Positions 45,388 to 54,013 of a stretch of 64,000 nt of DNA are shown in pieces. The notes beneath the pieces are model-generated. The model had not been told where the DNA came from. It did no database searches and saw nothing but the letters and a program-made list of their open reading frames with translations. The stretch's first letter is position 1. Each line of letters opens with the position of its first letter. The DNA is from Undibacterium sp. Jales W-56 (GTDB lineage Bacteria > Pseudomonadota > Gammaproteobacteria > Burkholderiales > Burkholderiaceae_D), in NCBI RefSeq assembly GCF_025548535.1, contig NZ_JAJLQW010000003.1:186001-250000 (forward strand), read 5' to 3'. The translations under genes and the position numbers were made by a program.

Positions 45388-45525
45388 CTATTCAATCCGA
45401 TTGATGGCTTGATCGTCGGCCTGATCAACCTGATCCGCCTCCTGCTCGGCTTTATCCTGACGAATGGCCCAAAAACACAAATACACCAGGGCTAACAGGT
45501 TGATGCTCCAAAGTGCGCTTTCCAC
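45388..45525 (-). CDS. Small single-span membrane protein (GTG start)
   Basis: A 45-residue protein, VESALWSINLLALVYLCFW at the N-terminus with one hydrophobic helix, followed by a strongly charged tail rich in Asp, Glu and Gln (KAEQEADQVDQADDQ). The GTG start at 45525 has an excellent AAGGAGG site 4 bases upstream. Its stop lies 8 bases before the O-ligase start, so the two are likely coupled. No family is recognised. The charged tail would face the cytoplasm by the positive-inside rule only weakly, so topology is open. Confidence 0.6.
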   Translation of the reverse strand: MESALWSINLLALVYLCFWAIRQDKAEQEADQVDQADDQAINRIE

Positions 45526-45707
45526 GGTGCCTCCTTCCTCAGATAGCTGCCATTGCCTTATTCGTTGCAGACAGGCTGGGGAAATACGACTGACATATAT
45601 ACTCCCCTTTATTTTTAAATTAAATTGCCGTATCCGCACTATTTATATACGCATCAAAAATATACTTAACCCAGTATATGCACATAAGCTGCATTGCTTG
45701 AGAGCGC

Positions 45708-46880
45708 TTAGCAACGCTGCAGAATCTGTCTGAACAAGCTCAGTTGCCCTTGCGTGGTTGCGTCCCAACTGAAATTTTCGGCATAGCGACGCGTTGCTGC
45801 ACGATCCGGGTAATGCTCCTGCAAGCGGCGCACCGCCTGCACCAGACTGGCAGGCGTGCGCTCTGCCATCAGCACTCCGGCTTCTGGTGCCGCAACCACT
45901 TCCGGCGTACCCCACACGGTACTCGCCACCACTGGCGTGCCGCAGGCCATCGACTCCAATAAAACGTTGGCCCAACCCTCGCGCTCAGAAGCAAGAATCA
46001 TAGCATCGGCAGCAGCGTAATACGTTCTTAATTCATCTTGCCGCAGAGCACCTAGAAAGCTGACTCGGGCGCTGACATTCAGCCCGCGCGCCAGACTTTC
46101 CAGAGACGCTCTCAATGGGCCGTCACCCGCAATCAGCAATCTCATTTCCGGCAATAGCGGCAACGAGCGGATGATCAATTCATGCCCTTTCACAGGCACC
46201 AGATGACCGACCGTCAGCAGGGTAAACGACGTCAAGCCGAGCGCCTGGCGCGTGAGCGCTCTATCCACGGGACGAAACAACTGCAAATCAACGCCGTTGC
46301 GTAGAGAAACAATTTTTTCAGCACTTACCCCCAGACGGATCAGCTCGTCTTTTAAGGCATCGCACACAGTGATTACGCCGCTGGCATCGGCAGCCGCCTG
46401 GAGTATCAGTTTTCTGGGGCGCGGATAAGCCGGCAATAGAGTAATGTCAGAGCCGCGTGCCGTAATCACGACGGGTTTATTGAAGTATTGCCCCAATCTG
46501 GTCGCAGCGACACCGTCGGGATAAAAATAATGCGCGTCGATCAGATCAAAATCGTCGCCTTCATCGAGCATGCGGGCAATACAAGGTCTGGCGGCCAGCG
46601 CCAGCATCTGCGGTGCGATATGCATGCCCACTTTGGGCGGTAACAAATAACGCGGATGCTCGACGCGGATACCAAAGCGATTTTCACGCTCAGGCACTTG
46701 GGCAAAACTCGCATACTGACCGAACATACGATGCGTACCGGGGAACCACGGCACCGGCGCTACCACCCGCGATGTCGCCAGCCCGCTCGCCAGTAAATGG
46801 CGCAATCGGGTCTCGACAAAGATGCCGTGGCCTGGTCGCTGCGCATTGGGAAATAAGGTACTAAAAGTTAATAAACGCAT
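45708..46880 (-). CDS. Glycosyltransferase family 4
   Basis: A 390-residue GT-B transferase. The N-terminus LLTFSTLFPNAQRPGHGIFVE, the central DAHYFYPDGVAATRL and TVGHLVPVKGHELII, and the donor-site stretch ASEREGWANVLLESMACG are all family-typical. It is 182 bases from the small membrane gene. Together with the GT2, fusion GT4 and three operon GT4 genes it gives six glycosyltransferases besides the primer, so a repeat unit of several sugars is expected. Confidence 0.92.
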   Translation of the reverse strand: MRLLTFSTLFPNAQRPGHGIFVETRLRHLLASGLATSRVVAPVPWFPGTHRMFGQYASFAQVPERENRFGIRVEHPRYLLPPKVGMHIAPQMLALAARPCIARMLDEGDDFDLIDAHYFYPDGVAATRLGQYFNKPVVITARGSDITLLPAYPRPRKLILQAAADASGVITVCDALKDELIRLGVSAEKIVSLRNGVDLQLFRPVDRALTRQALGLTSFTLLTVGHLVPVKGHELIIRSLPLLPEMRLLIAGDGPLRASLESLARGLNVSARVSFLGALRQDELRTYYAAADAMILASEREGWANVLLESMACGTPVVASTVWGTPEVVAAPEAGVLMAERTPASLVQAVRRLQEHYPDRAATRRYAENFSWDATTQGQLSLFRQILQRC

Positions 46881-47069
46881 CGGTTCTCTGTCTTGCTAAA
46901 GCGGTGGCGTCCACTTTTAGTGGTCTAGTGGTTTATTGCCAGGAAGAAACGGTAATTCGTGCGTTCACCGACATATTATTTTAGTATTAAATTATAAACA
47001 AATATGATCTGGTCCGGTGAATTTATATACGAGGCGTTTCATGAGCAAAATCATAAACAAAATTATGAA

Positions 47070-47277
47070 TAGGGCTTACGCAAAAAGCAAAACCTCACGC
47101 CATAGAGACACGGAGGCACAGAGAAAAAGAAAGAGGAAAGACTTCATGGGGCATTGATATTAAACGGATCCGCAAGCTGGGTGCGCCTGTTGGCACGAAA
47201 TGCCTCTGAAAGCCGCATCCAGCATGCGGTTTCAATGTAGATGATGGCAAGAAATTTATCGTTTTGCGTAAGTTCTA
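47070..47277 (+). repeat. MITE-like repeat, copy 3
   Basis: This 208-base element starts TAGGGCTTACGCAAAA (47070-47085) and ends TTTTGCGTAAGTTCTA (47262-47277); 14 of 16 terminal positions are complementary. TA flanks the ends, as in Tc1/mariner-type insertions. The core contains the same GGCACGAAATGCC tip and here CTGGGTGCG pairs perfectly with CGCATCCAG. It has GAGACACGGAGG near the left end. It lies in the 474-base gap between the GT4 gene and the large lipoprotein gene. Confidence 0.9.
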
Positions 47278-47301
47278 ATGAATGCGATCGTGAATAAAAT
47301 A

Positions 47302-47334
47302 ATGGCATGCAAGCACACTGTGCTTGCATGCCAT
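47302..47334 (-). terminator. 33-bp palindrome, likely terminator of the lipoprotein gene
   Basis: ATGGCATGCAAGCACA (47302-47317) and TGTGCTTGCATGCCAT (47319-47334) are a perfect inverted repeat around one base. On the minus strand a T-rich tail (TTATTTTATT) follows, so the structure can end the gene at 47355-49607, whose stop is 21 bases away. It also sits 25 bases from MITE copy 3. Confidence 0.7.
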
Positions 47335-47354
47335 CCGAGGTGGGAGCCTTGAAA

Positions 47355-49607
47355 TTAACGCGGAACGACGGCGAACTGTGGATTGGTTGAATAATCCGGC
47401 TTGACGGTCCGGTTCATGAATACTTTCCAGGCGTCCACGCTGCCTGCTACCCCGGCATCCACGCTATAAGCAAGCGCCGGTTGCATATTCGACGGGAAGC
47501 CCTCGGTGCCGTAAGCATAACCGGTCATTTCACCGACCTTCAATCCCAGATTGGCCGCCATCGCCGGACTGTTGCAGGCCAGTGCGGTGAGGGTTGCCGG
47601 GCTACTCGCGAGGTAAGCTTGTCCTAAATTGGTGTAGTAACTGCTGGTGGACGAATCCCTGACGTTCATGGAATAAATCGCCCCCAGTATCCAGCAATAC
47701 GCTGGGTCGTTCATGCGACTGACGGGGAACTTCGCCTTCCATTTCAGCAGCGGCAATGCTTGCGTGAAGCCAAGCTCGGCTGCGCGTCCCGCCGCCGAGG
47801 TGAAGAAATCATCCATCCAGGGCGCGATGCCTCGTTTTTGATTGTATTCGGTCGAATACAAATCGAAGATAGCGCCTAAGGTATTATCGGGTTTGGGATT
47901 GTTGGTGTAGGCGTTGTTATACCAATCTAAATTGGTCGCCAGAAAAGTGGCGAACTGGCTCTTCAATGCATCTTTATCAGGCGTGATAAATGTTGCTTCG
48001 GCCAAGGTACGCAAAATCCAGGCTTGTCCGCGTACCGGCGTACGGTTAAATAAACCCTTGATGTTATCGCGGTAGCCGGGATTGCTCTGGAACAGGTTCC
48101 ACATGGCCCAGAACTGGAGTTCTTCCAGATGGAAATAATCGCCCGTCACCAGGTAAGGCAAATAAGAAAACGAGGGCTCATGATTGGAATCGGCGATATT
48201 CGGATTCGTACATACGCCGCCGCAGGCCGGGAAGGCTTCGAGCTTTTTGGTCGCAGGATTGAAGGTATCGCCGGAATTACCCAAGATCGTCATATACGGA
48301 TAATCCAGCAAACTGATTGGCCTGTCGGTATTCTTATCGCGGTAGTGCATGGACCAGCTACCTGCCAGGTCCGCCGTGCCCAAGGTCGCCAATTTGGCCT
48401 CTTTATCCATACTCAATAAATAGCTGGCAGCCCATCCCGGCATCAGGCCAATGTCAGGTCGCCCGCCAGGACTTGGCATCGAGGGCAAAGCCATGCCATT
48501 ACCCATAGGCTCTATTGCCGCGCCAGCGAATCGCGTTCTGATTGCGGTAAACGACGAGTATGAAAATACGATGCTCTGATCGTAATTCGGTACTGCTTTT
48601 GATCCGATCAGGTAGGCGGTATTGTGACGAATATGCGTTGACGGCTCGCCCCCCCACCAGAATATTTTGCGCCAGCGGGCATGATGATAATGCGTTAATG
48701 CCGGCTTGGTATACACGGTTTGACCGGCGATCTTAATTTGGGCGTCATACGTTAGATTTTGCGGAGCCGGCTCATAGGCCCAGTTATTTTCCAGGGTAAG
48801 ATCGACCCTGGCCTTATTTTGCCCGGTGTAAGAGCGAATCGCAAAGCGCGCAGTCAGATGCGGGTGCTCAACCCCTTGCGCCGTCTTCAGTGGCGCAGAG
48901 ACCAGCCATTCATTGACGACAGGGCCAGCCAGCCAATGAGTATATTTGCCCGCTTTAAGCAGTTCGTCAGCCGATGCCGAATAGCTTAACCCCGCAATCG
49001 TTACATTAGCGGAAGCGCTGAAACCTGCTGCCAGCAAGGCCGATGGCGTGCCGGCAACGGGTATCGCATTGGGTGCGGTACTTTTCAGCAAACTGATCGT
49101 CTCAATCTGGTCTATCCCCAATTTGGGTAGTACGCCGGAAACCACCGCGTGCCGCCATGAGCCATCCTCATTATTCGCCTTCAGATCCACCTGTAGCGGC
49201 AGCACGCTGCCATCGCTGAGCCTGGCGCTGATACCGGTTGACGCCGGCACGTCGCCTTTGGCAAATACCTGGCCAAAAGTCACAGGGACATTGCTTTGAG
49301 CGGCGCCGCCGATGCTCTGCACCTTGACCGAGGTAATCAAACCGACTGTGGCATCAGGAGTCGTGACCGGAGGAGCGGGCGTTGTCGGCACATCGGGTGG
49401 CGTGCCGGTAATCGGAGGAATAGAGGAGATAGGTGGTGCCGGACTCTGCGGTGCAGAACCAGAAACGGCCGTGCCCGCGCCACCGCAGGCAACCAGGGCC
49501 GACATCATGAACAGACATAACATCCGAGATGCGTTGATTCGTTTTAGGGCGACAAGATATTCTGGCGTCTTCATAGGAGCTGCTTTACGAGAAGGAAACA
49601 TTAACAC
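47355..49607 (-). CDS. Large secreted lipoprotein, rhamnogalacturonan-lyase-like
   Basis: A 750-residue lipoprotein with lipobox LVAC (Cys41 from the GTG at 49607, or Cys30 from the ATG at 49574). A Pro/Thr-rich linker of about 40 residues follows. The domain after it resembles the RIFT-barrel family: VPVTFGQVFAKGDVPASTGISARL and GSWRHAVVSGVLP. The C-terminal half is helical and rich in aromatic residues (EELQFWAMWNLFQSNPGY), like an (alpha/alpha) toroid. Such proteins often bind or cut uronic-acid polysaccharides. It stands alone between two MITE/terminator regions and the decarboxylase gene. Confidence 0.75.
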   Translation of the reverse strand: MLMFPSRKAAPMKTPEYLVALKRINASRMLCLFMMSALVACGGAGTAVSGSAPQSPAPPISSIPPITGTPPDVPTTPAPPVTTPDATVGLITSVKVQSIGGAAQSNVPVTFGQVFAKGDVPASTGISARLSDGSVLPLQVDLKANNEDGSWRHAVVSGVLPKLGIDQIETISLLKSTAPNAIPVAGTPSALLAAGFSASANVTIAGLSYSASADELLKAGKYTHWLAGPVVNEWLVSAPLKTAQGVEHPHLTARFAIRSYTGQNKARVDLTLENNWAYEPAPQNLTYDAQIKIAGQTVYTKPALTHYHHARWRKIFWWGGEPSTHIRHNTAYLIGSKAVPNYDQSIVFSYSSFTAIRTRFAGAAIEPMGNGMALPSMPSPGGRPDIGLMPGWAASYLLSMDKEAKLATLGTADLAGSWSMHYRDKNTDRPISLLDYPYMTILGNSGDTFNPATKKLEAFPACGGVCTNPNIADSNHEPSFSYLPYLVTGDYFHLEELQFWAMWNLFQSNPGYRDNIKGLFNRTPVRGQAWILRTLAEATFITPDKDALKSQFATFLATNLDWYNNAYTNNPKPDNTLGAIFDLYSTEYNQKRGIAPWMDDFFTSAAGRAAELGFTQALPLLKWKAKFPVSRMNDPAYCWILGAIYSMNVRDSSTSSYYTNLGQAYLASSPATLTALACNSPAMAANLGLKVGEMTGYAYGTEGFPSNMQPALAYSVDAGVAGSVDAWKVFMNRTVKPDYSTNPQFAVVPR

Positions 49608-49619
49608 CTAGTTAGCATA

Positions 49620-49784
49620 GTTGGCGCCGGATTGATGTCAATGGCTTCTTGTCCCAGTCGATCGATAGCGGCAAAACAAGAGATTGATCTCCACGGCGGG
49701 AAACATCTGGAGTAACTTTTGTGCGATAGGAATAGTTAACGGTCCGGTTCAAGAATATTGCAGCAGAGTTACAAAATAGTTGGC
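49620..49784 (-). pseudogene. Possible relic of a second copy of the lipoprotein tail
   Basis: ACGGTCCGGTTCAAGAATA (49739-49757) matches 47404-47422 at 18 of 19 positions. The latter encodes the end of the 750-residue lipoprotein, FMNRTVKPDY. The relic reads IFLNRTVNYSYRTKV in the same sense on the minus strand. The rest of the interval shows no convincing similarity. A partial duplication or chance match are both possible. Nothing else was recognised between 49608 and 49784. Confidence 0.3.
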
Positions 49785-51020
49785 TTAGACCAATATTTCT
49801 AGCGGTCGTGCATGACCCAAAAAATCATTAGGACTTGCCGTTAATCCGTAGGCGCCAGACTGAAATACCGCGACCAGATCATCCCTATCGGCTTGCGCAA
49901 GCGCCATTTGATCCGCCAGCAAATCAAGCGGCGTACACAAAGGACCGGTGATGGAAGTAACTTCTGTTACATCCGGATACATTTTCGTGGCAATAACGAC
50001 AGGATAATTTTTACGTATCACTTGCCCCAGATTGCCGGATGCCGCCAGATGGTGATTCATGCCGCCGTCGGTGATTAAAAAAACTTGTCCGCGCGATATT
50101 TTGCGGTCCACGACCCGCGTAATATACACACCCGCCTCGCCTACCAGATAGCGCCCCATTTCGGTCGCTATACGCGTGCCGGGCATGCGCGTCGCCAGTT
50201 GAGCAACCCAGTGATGCAAATGCTGGCCGATGGGGGCAATATCCAAGGGCAACTCGCCAGGGAAATACGGAATGCCAAATCCGCCACCGATATTGATCAA
50301 TTGCGGCGCGTGCGGTGCGTGTCCGGACAACTGCAGCGCCAGTTCAAAGGTCTTGGCCTGCGCCTCTATGATCGCTTCAGCTTTTAAATTTTGCGAACCG
50401 CTATAAATCTGAAAACCATGAAAATGCACATGCGCCGTAGCCAGTTCTTTCAACAAAGCCGGAACCAGCTCTGCATCAACGCCAAACTGTTTAGCGCCGC
50501 CAGCCATTTTCATGCCCGAGGACTTCAACTCAAAATCCGGGTTGACCCTGACCATCACACTAGCCTGAATACCGCAGGCCTGTGCCAAACGATCGATCCG
50601 GCGTAGTTCACCCGAAGATTCCAGATTGATGACGATGCCCGCGGCGATAGCCTGGGCCAATTCGGCGTCCGTCTTACCGGGTCCGGTAAAGTTGATCTTT
50701 GCAGCGGCTGTCGGCGTATCCAGGGCGATTTTTAACTCGCCGCCAGACGCCACATCCAGCCCATCGACCAGGCCCGCCATGTGCTGCACCACGGCAGGCA
50801 TAGGATTGGCTTTGAGCGAATAATGCAGCAATACCTGTTGCGGCAAATGCGCTCGCACATGCGCGACTCTGGCAGTCAGCGCCTGCCTGTCGTAAACAAA
50901 GAAAGGGGTGCTGCCAACCCGCTGCGCCAATCGACGGATCGACATGCCGCCCAGTTGCAATTCGCCATCGATTACTGCGAATTGGGTTTGCGTCGCGTGT
51001 ACAGGCTTGGCTGGCTTCAT
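49785..51020 (-). CDS. XrtA-associated PLP-dependent decarboxylase
   Basis: A 411-residue fold-type III PLP enzyme of the diaminopimelate/ornithine decarboxylase group. The PLP lysine is in LLHYSLKANPMP, the phosphate-binding glycine motif is NIGGGFGIPY, and the substrate Cys region is VFQSGAYGLTAS. It is the TIGR03099 type that accompanies the XrtA acyl-CoA ligase. The substrate is unknown; decarboxylation of an amino acid that becomes part of the polymer or a carrier-bound product is suggested. Its start overlaps the ligase stop by 4 bases. Confidence 0.92.
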   Translation of the reverse strand: MKPAKPVHATQTQFAVIDGELQLGGMSIRRLAQRVGSTPFFVYDRQALTARVAHVRAHLPQQVLLHYSLKANPMPAVVQHMAGLVDGLDVASGGELKIALDTPTAAAKINFTGPGKTDAELAQAIAAGIVINLESSGELRRIDRLAQACGIQASVMVRVNPDFELKSSGMKMAGGAKQFGVDAELVPALLKELATAHVHFHGFQIYSGSQNLKAEAIIEAQAKTFELALQLSGHAPHAPQLINIGGGFGIPYFPGELPLDIAPIGQHLHHWVAQLATRMPGTRIATEMGRYLVGEAGVYITRVVDRKISRGQVFLITDGGMNHHLAASGNLGQVIRKNYPVVIATKMYPDVTEVTSITGPLCTPLDLLADQMALAQADRDDLVAVFQSGAYGLTASPNDFLGHARPLEILV

Positions 51021-52609
51021 TTAGATACCGATACGAAAAGGTCGTGAAAGCGTGACTGCAACAGCTTACGGTCTATCTTACCATTCGGATTCCGCGGCAA
51101 ATTGTCGTCAATAACGGCGATATGCGATGGCATCATATAAGCTGGCAAGCAACGCTGCGCTTCTTTACGCAATGCCTCTATATCGAGGGCTCCTGGCTCA
51201 TCCGCTTGAATCACCAGCACGATGGCCTGCCCTAACTCTGGGTGTGGGACACCGATCGCTGCCACTTCGCTCACATGGTTGAAACCGGAGATGACTTCTT
51301 CGACCTCAGTCGGACTGATGCGATAACCCGACACTTTGATCATATCGTCTGTTCGCCCGATGAAATACAGATAGCCCTCCGCATCGCGCCGCACTGTGTC
51401 GCCTGACCACACGGCTATTTCCGGAAAAACCAGACCAGAAACAGCGCCGGGAATCGGCCGGAAACGCTCTCGCGTTTTTTCTTCATCGTTCCAATAAGCT
51501 TGCGCCACTAAGACCCCCCGATGTACCAGCTCGCCTGCTTCATCAGCGGCGCATTCGCTGCCGTCAGGTCTGAGTACCAGGATTTCCGCATTGGGGATCG
51601 CTTTACCGATCGAATCCGGCCTGCTATCGAGCTGATCCGGCGCCAGGAAAGTTGAGCGGAATGCCTCGGTCAGCCCATACATAAGGAAGATGTCCGTCTC
51701 AGGCAAAATTTGCCGCAAACGGCTCAAGGTTGCGCCCGGCATGGCGCCGCCAGAATTCGTGATATACCGCAAGCTCGACCTGTCTGGCCAGCGCTGCTGC
51801 GCGAGCTGCAGCCATAATGGGGGAACGGCCGCGAGTCCGGTAATCCGTTCTTCCGCAAGCGCGTTGAGAATATCCCGCGGCATTAAATAGTTCATCAACA
51901 CGACGCTCGCACCGACCAAAAAAGCAGTCGTCAGTTGACTCAGTCCATAATCGAAACTCAGGGGCAAGACCGACAATATCCGGTCGGAAGCGGTGTTCTG
52001 CAAATACTCTGCAACGCTTTGCGCTCCCGCAAGCAGATTGCGGTGGGATAAGACCACCCCTTTGGGTTTGCCCGTACTGCCCGATGTGTACAGGATCGCT
52101 GCCATGTCGCTATCGATACTGCGGCATCTTGGCGCGACAGGCAAAGATTTTACCTTCAGCAAATCCTGCCAATACACGACATGGCAATGGAATGTACTGG
52201 TATCGGGTTTGGTCGCACCAACGATAATCAAGGTTTTCAGTTCATGGCAATCATTCAAAACGGGTGCCAGCGCGGCACAACGCTCGGACGAGGTCACCAG
52301 AATTTTGACATTGCAATCTTGCAAGATATAGGCGACCTGATCGGCCTTTAATAAAGGATTGACCGGGACGAAGACGGCACTCGCGGCAGCCGTAGCGAAC
52401 AGCGCCACCACGTTCTCAATACGTTTTTCGAGGAAAACAGCGAGCCGGTCGTGCCGCACCAGATCTAAGCCTGGCAAGGCCTCGGCTACCGTATTGACCT
52501 GTTGTGCAAGATCCGCATAGCTGAGCCTTTGTCCCTGATAACACAAGGCTTCAGCATGCGGCGTGCGCTGTGCTGCGTGCAAGATCAGTTCATGGACAAG
52601 ATGACTCAT
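51017..52609 (-). CDS. XrtA-associated acyl-CoA ligase (AMP-forming)
   Basis: A 530-residue adenylate-forming enzyme. The P-loop is ILYTSGSTGKPKGVV, the adenine site is MYGLTEAFRST, and the C-terminal catalytic lysine lies in PRNPNGKIDRKLL. It is the TIGR03098 type. It should activate a carboxylic or amino acid for transfer to CoA or an acyl carrier protein. No carrier protein or the two alpha/beta hydrolases often found with it are present nearby in this window. Confidence 0.92.
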   Translation of the reverse strand: MSHLVHELILHAAQRTPHAEALCYQGQRLSYADLAQQVNTVAEALPGLDLVRHDRLAVFLEKRIENVVALFATAAASAVFVPVNPLLKADQVAYILQDCNVKILVTSSERCAALAPVLNDCHELKTLIIVGATKPDTSTFHCHVVYWQDLLKVKSLPVAPRCRSIDSDMAAILYTSGSTGKPKGVVLSHRNLLAGAQSVAEYLQNTASDRILSVLPLSFDYGLSQLTTAFLVGASVVLMNYLMPRDILNALAEERITGLAAVPPLWLQLAQQRWPDRSSLRYITNSGGAMPGATLSRLRQILPETDIFLMYGLTEAFRSTFLAPDQLDSRPDSIGKAIPNAEILVLRPDGSECAADEAGELVHRGVLVAQAYWNDEEKTRERFRPIPGAVSGLVFPEIAVWSGDTVRRDAEGYLYFIGRTDDMIKVSGYRISPTEVEEVISGFNHVSEVAAIGVPHPELGQAIVLVIQADEPGALDIEALRKEAQRCLPAYMMPSHIAVIDDNLPRNPNGKIDRKLLQSRFHDLFVSVSK

Positions 52610-52660
52610 AAGCTCAATTGATCAGCCACAAAAAGGAAGGCATTTGATGTGCGCCCGCGC

Positions 52661-54013
52661 CTATTTAATCGCGTGACGATTCATCAAATCGTATAGGGTA
52701 GGGCGGCTGATACCCAAGAGCTCTGCGGCTTTAGCAATATTTCCATCCATCCTGGCAAGCGCTTTCACCACAGCCTTATGCTCGGCCTCTTCACGTATCT
52801 GACGCAGATTAATCGGTGCTTCTTCTACCGGTTCGGACGACAAACCCAGATCGTCGGCGGTAATCTGCGGACCATCCGCCATAATCACTGCACGCTTGAT
52901 GCAGTTTTCCATTTCGCGTACATTGCCGGGCCAGGTATGGCTTTCAATCACTGCCAAGGCATCCTGGCTGAAATTCAAACCGGGACGACCTTCTTTGGCA
53001 TTGAATTTATTTTTGAAATGATGCGCCAGCAAGGCTGCGTCGCCGTCACGTGCGGCGAGCGGCGGTATATTGATGACGATTTCGCTGAGGCGATAATACA
53101 GATCCTCGCGGAACCGACCGCTTGTGGTTAACTCCTTGAGATTTTGATGCGTCGCGCAGACGATGCGCACATCGACTGGAATCTCTTTATGTCCGCCGAT
53201 ACGCTCGACAACCCGTTCCTGCAAAAAGCGCAGCAGTTTGGCTTGCAAAGGCATCGGCAAATCACCCACCTCATCGAGGAAAAATGTCCCCTCGTTAGCC
53301 AATTCAATTTTGCCTAAATTCTGTTTCACCGCTCCGGTAAAGGCGCCTTTTTCGTAACCGAATAATTCGCTCTCCAATAAGTTTTCCGGGATCGCTGCGC
53401 AATTGATTGCCATGAAGCGCTTGTCTTGCCGCGGACTCAATTGATGAAGCGCGCGCGCCAATACCTCCTTGCCTGTGCCGCTGTCGCCCAATAACATGAC
53501 GGAGGCCGAAGACGGCGCCACTTTTTCAATATTCCGGCACACCTTGAGCATGCCAGGGTCACGGCTGATGACGCCCGACATCGGTGAAGCTGCCTGCATT
53601 TGCAGCATGCGTCGATTATCTTGTTGCAGCGCATGTAAATAAAACGCCCGCTCTATGACTAAACCCAGCATCTCAGGTTCGAACGGCTTTTGATGGAAAT
53701 CATAAGCCCCCAGACCAATCGCTTTTACGGCGTTTTCTCTATCCTGATTACCGGAAAGTACAATCACCTTGGTGTCCGGTGCCAGCGACAGGATTTGCTG
53801 CAAAATCGCCAGCCCCTCGGTCGCACCGTCGGGATCCGGCGGTAAGCCAAGATCCATCGTAACGACGGCTGGCTCATGGCGACGCACCAGCGCTAACGCG
53901 CTCTCTCTATCTCCGGCAACCAGGACTTCATATGCGTCAAAACTCCAACGCAATTGTTTTTGCAGCCCAAGGTCATCTTCAATAATGAGCAACTTTTTCT
54001 TTTCTTGGCTCAC
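52661..54013 (-). CDS. prsR: PEP-CTERM system sigma-54 response regulator PrsR
   Basis: A 450-residue NtrC-family activator. The receiver domain has Asp54 in VTMDLGLPP as phosphorylation site. The AAA+ domain has Walker A GDSGTGKEVLARAL and the sigma-54 contact loop GAFTGA. The C-terminal Fis-type helix-turn-helix is NIAKAAELLGISRPTLYDLM. It should activate -24/-12 promoters such as those of the three PEP-CTERM genes in this window. Its gene overlaps the kinase gene prsK by 4 bases. Confidence 0.95.
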   Translation of the reverse strand: MSQEKKKLLIIEDDLGLQKQLRWSFDAYEVLVAGDRESALALVRRHEPAVVTMDLGLPPDPDGATEGLAILQQILSLAPDTKVIVLSGNQDRENAVKAIGLGAYDFHQKPFEPEMLGLVIERAFYLHALQQDNRRMLQMQAASPMSGVISRDPGMLKVCRNIEKVAPSSASVMLLGDSGTGKEVLARALHQLSPRQDKRFMAINCAAIPENLLESELFGYEKGAFTGAVKQNLGKIELANEGTFFLDEVGDLPMPLQAKLLRFLQERVVERIGGHKEIPVDVRIVCATHQNLKELTTSGRFREDLYYRLSEIVINIPPLAARDGDAALLAHHFKNKFNAKEGRPGLNFSQDALAVIESHTWPGNVREMENCIKRAVIMADGPQITADDLGLSSEPVEEAPINLRQIREEAEHKAVVKALARMDGNIAKAAELLGISRPTLYDLMNRHAIK

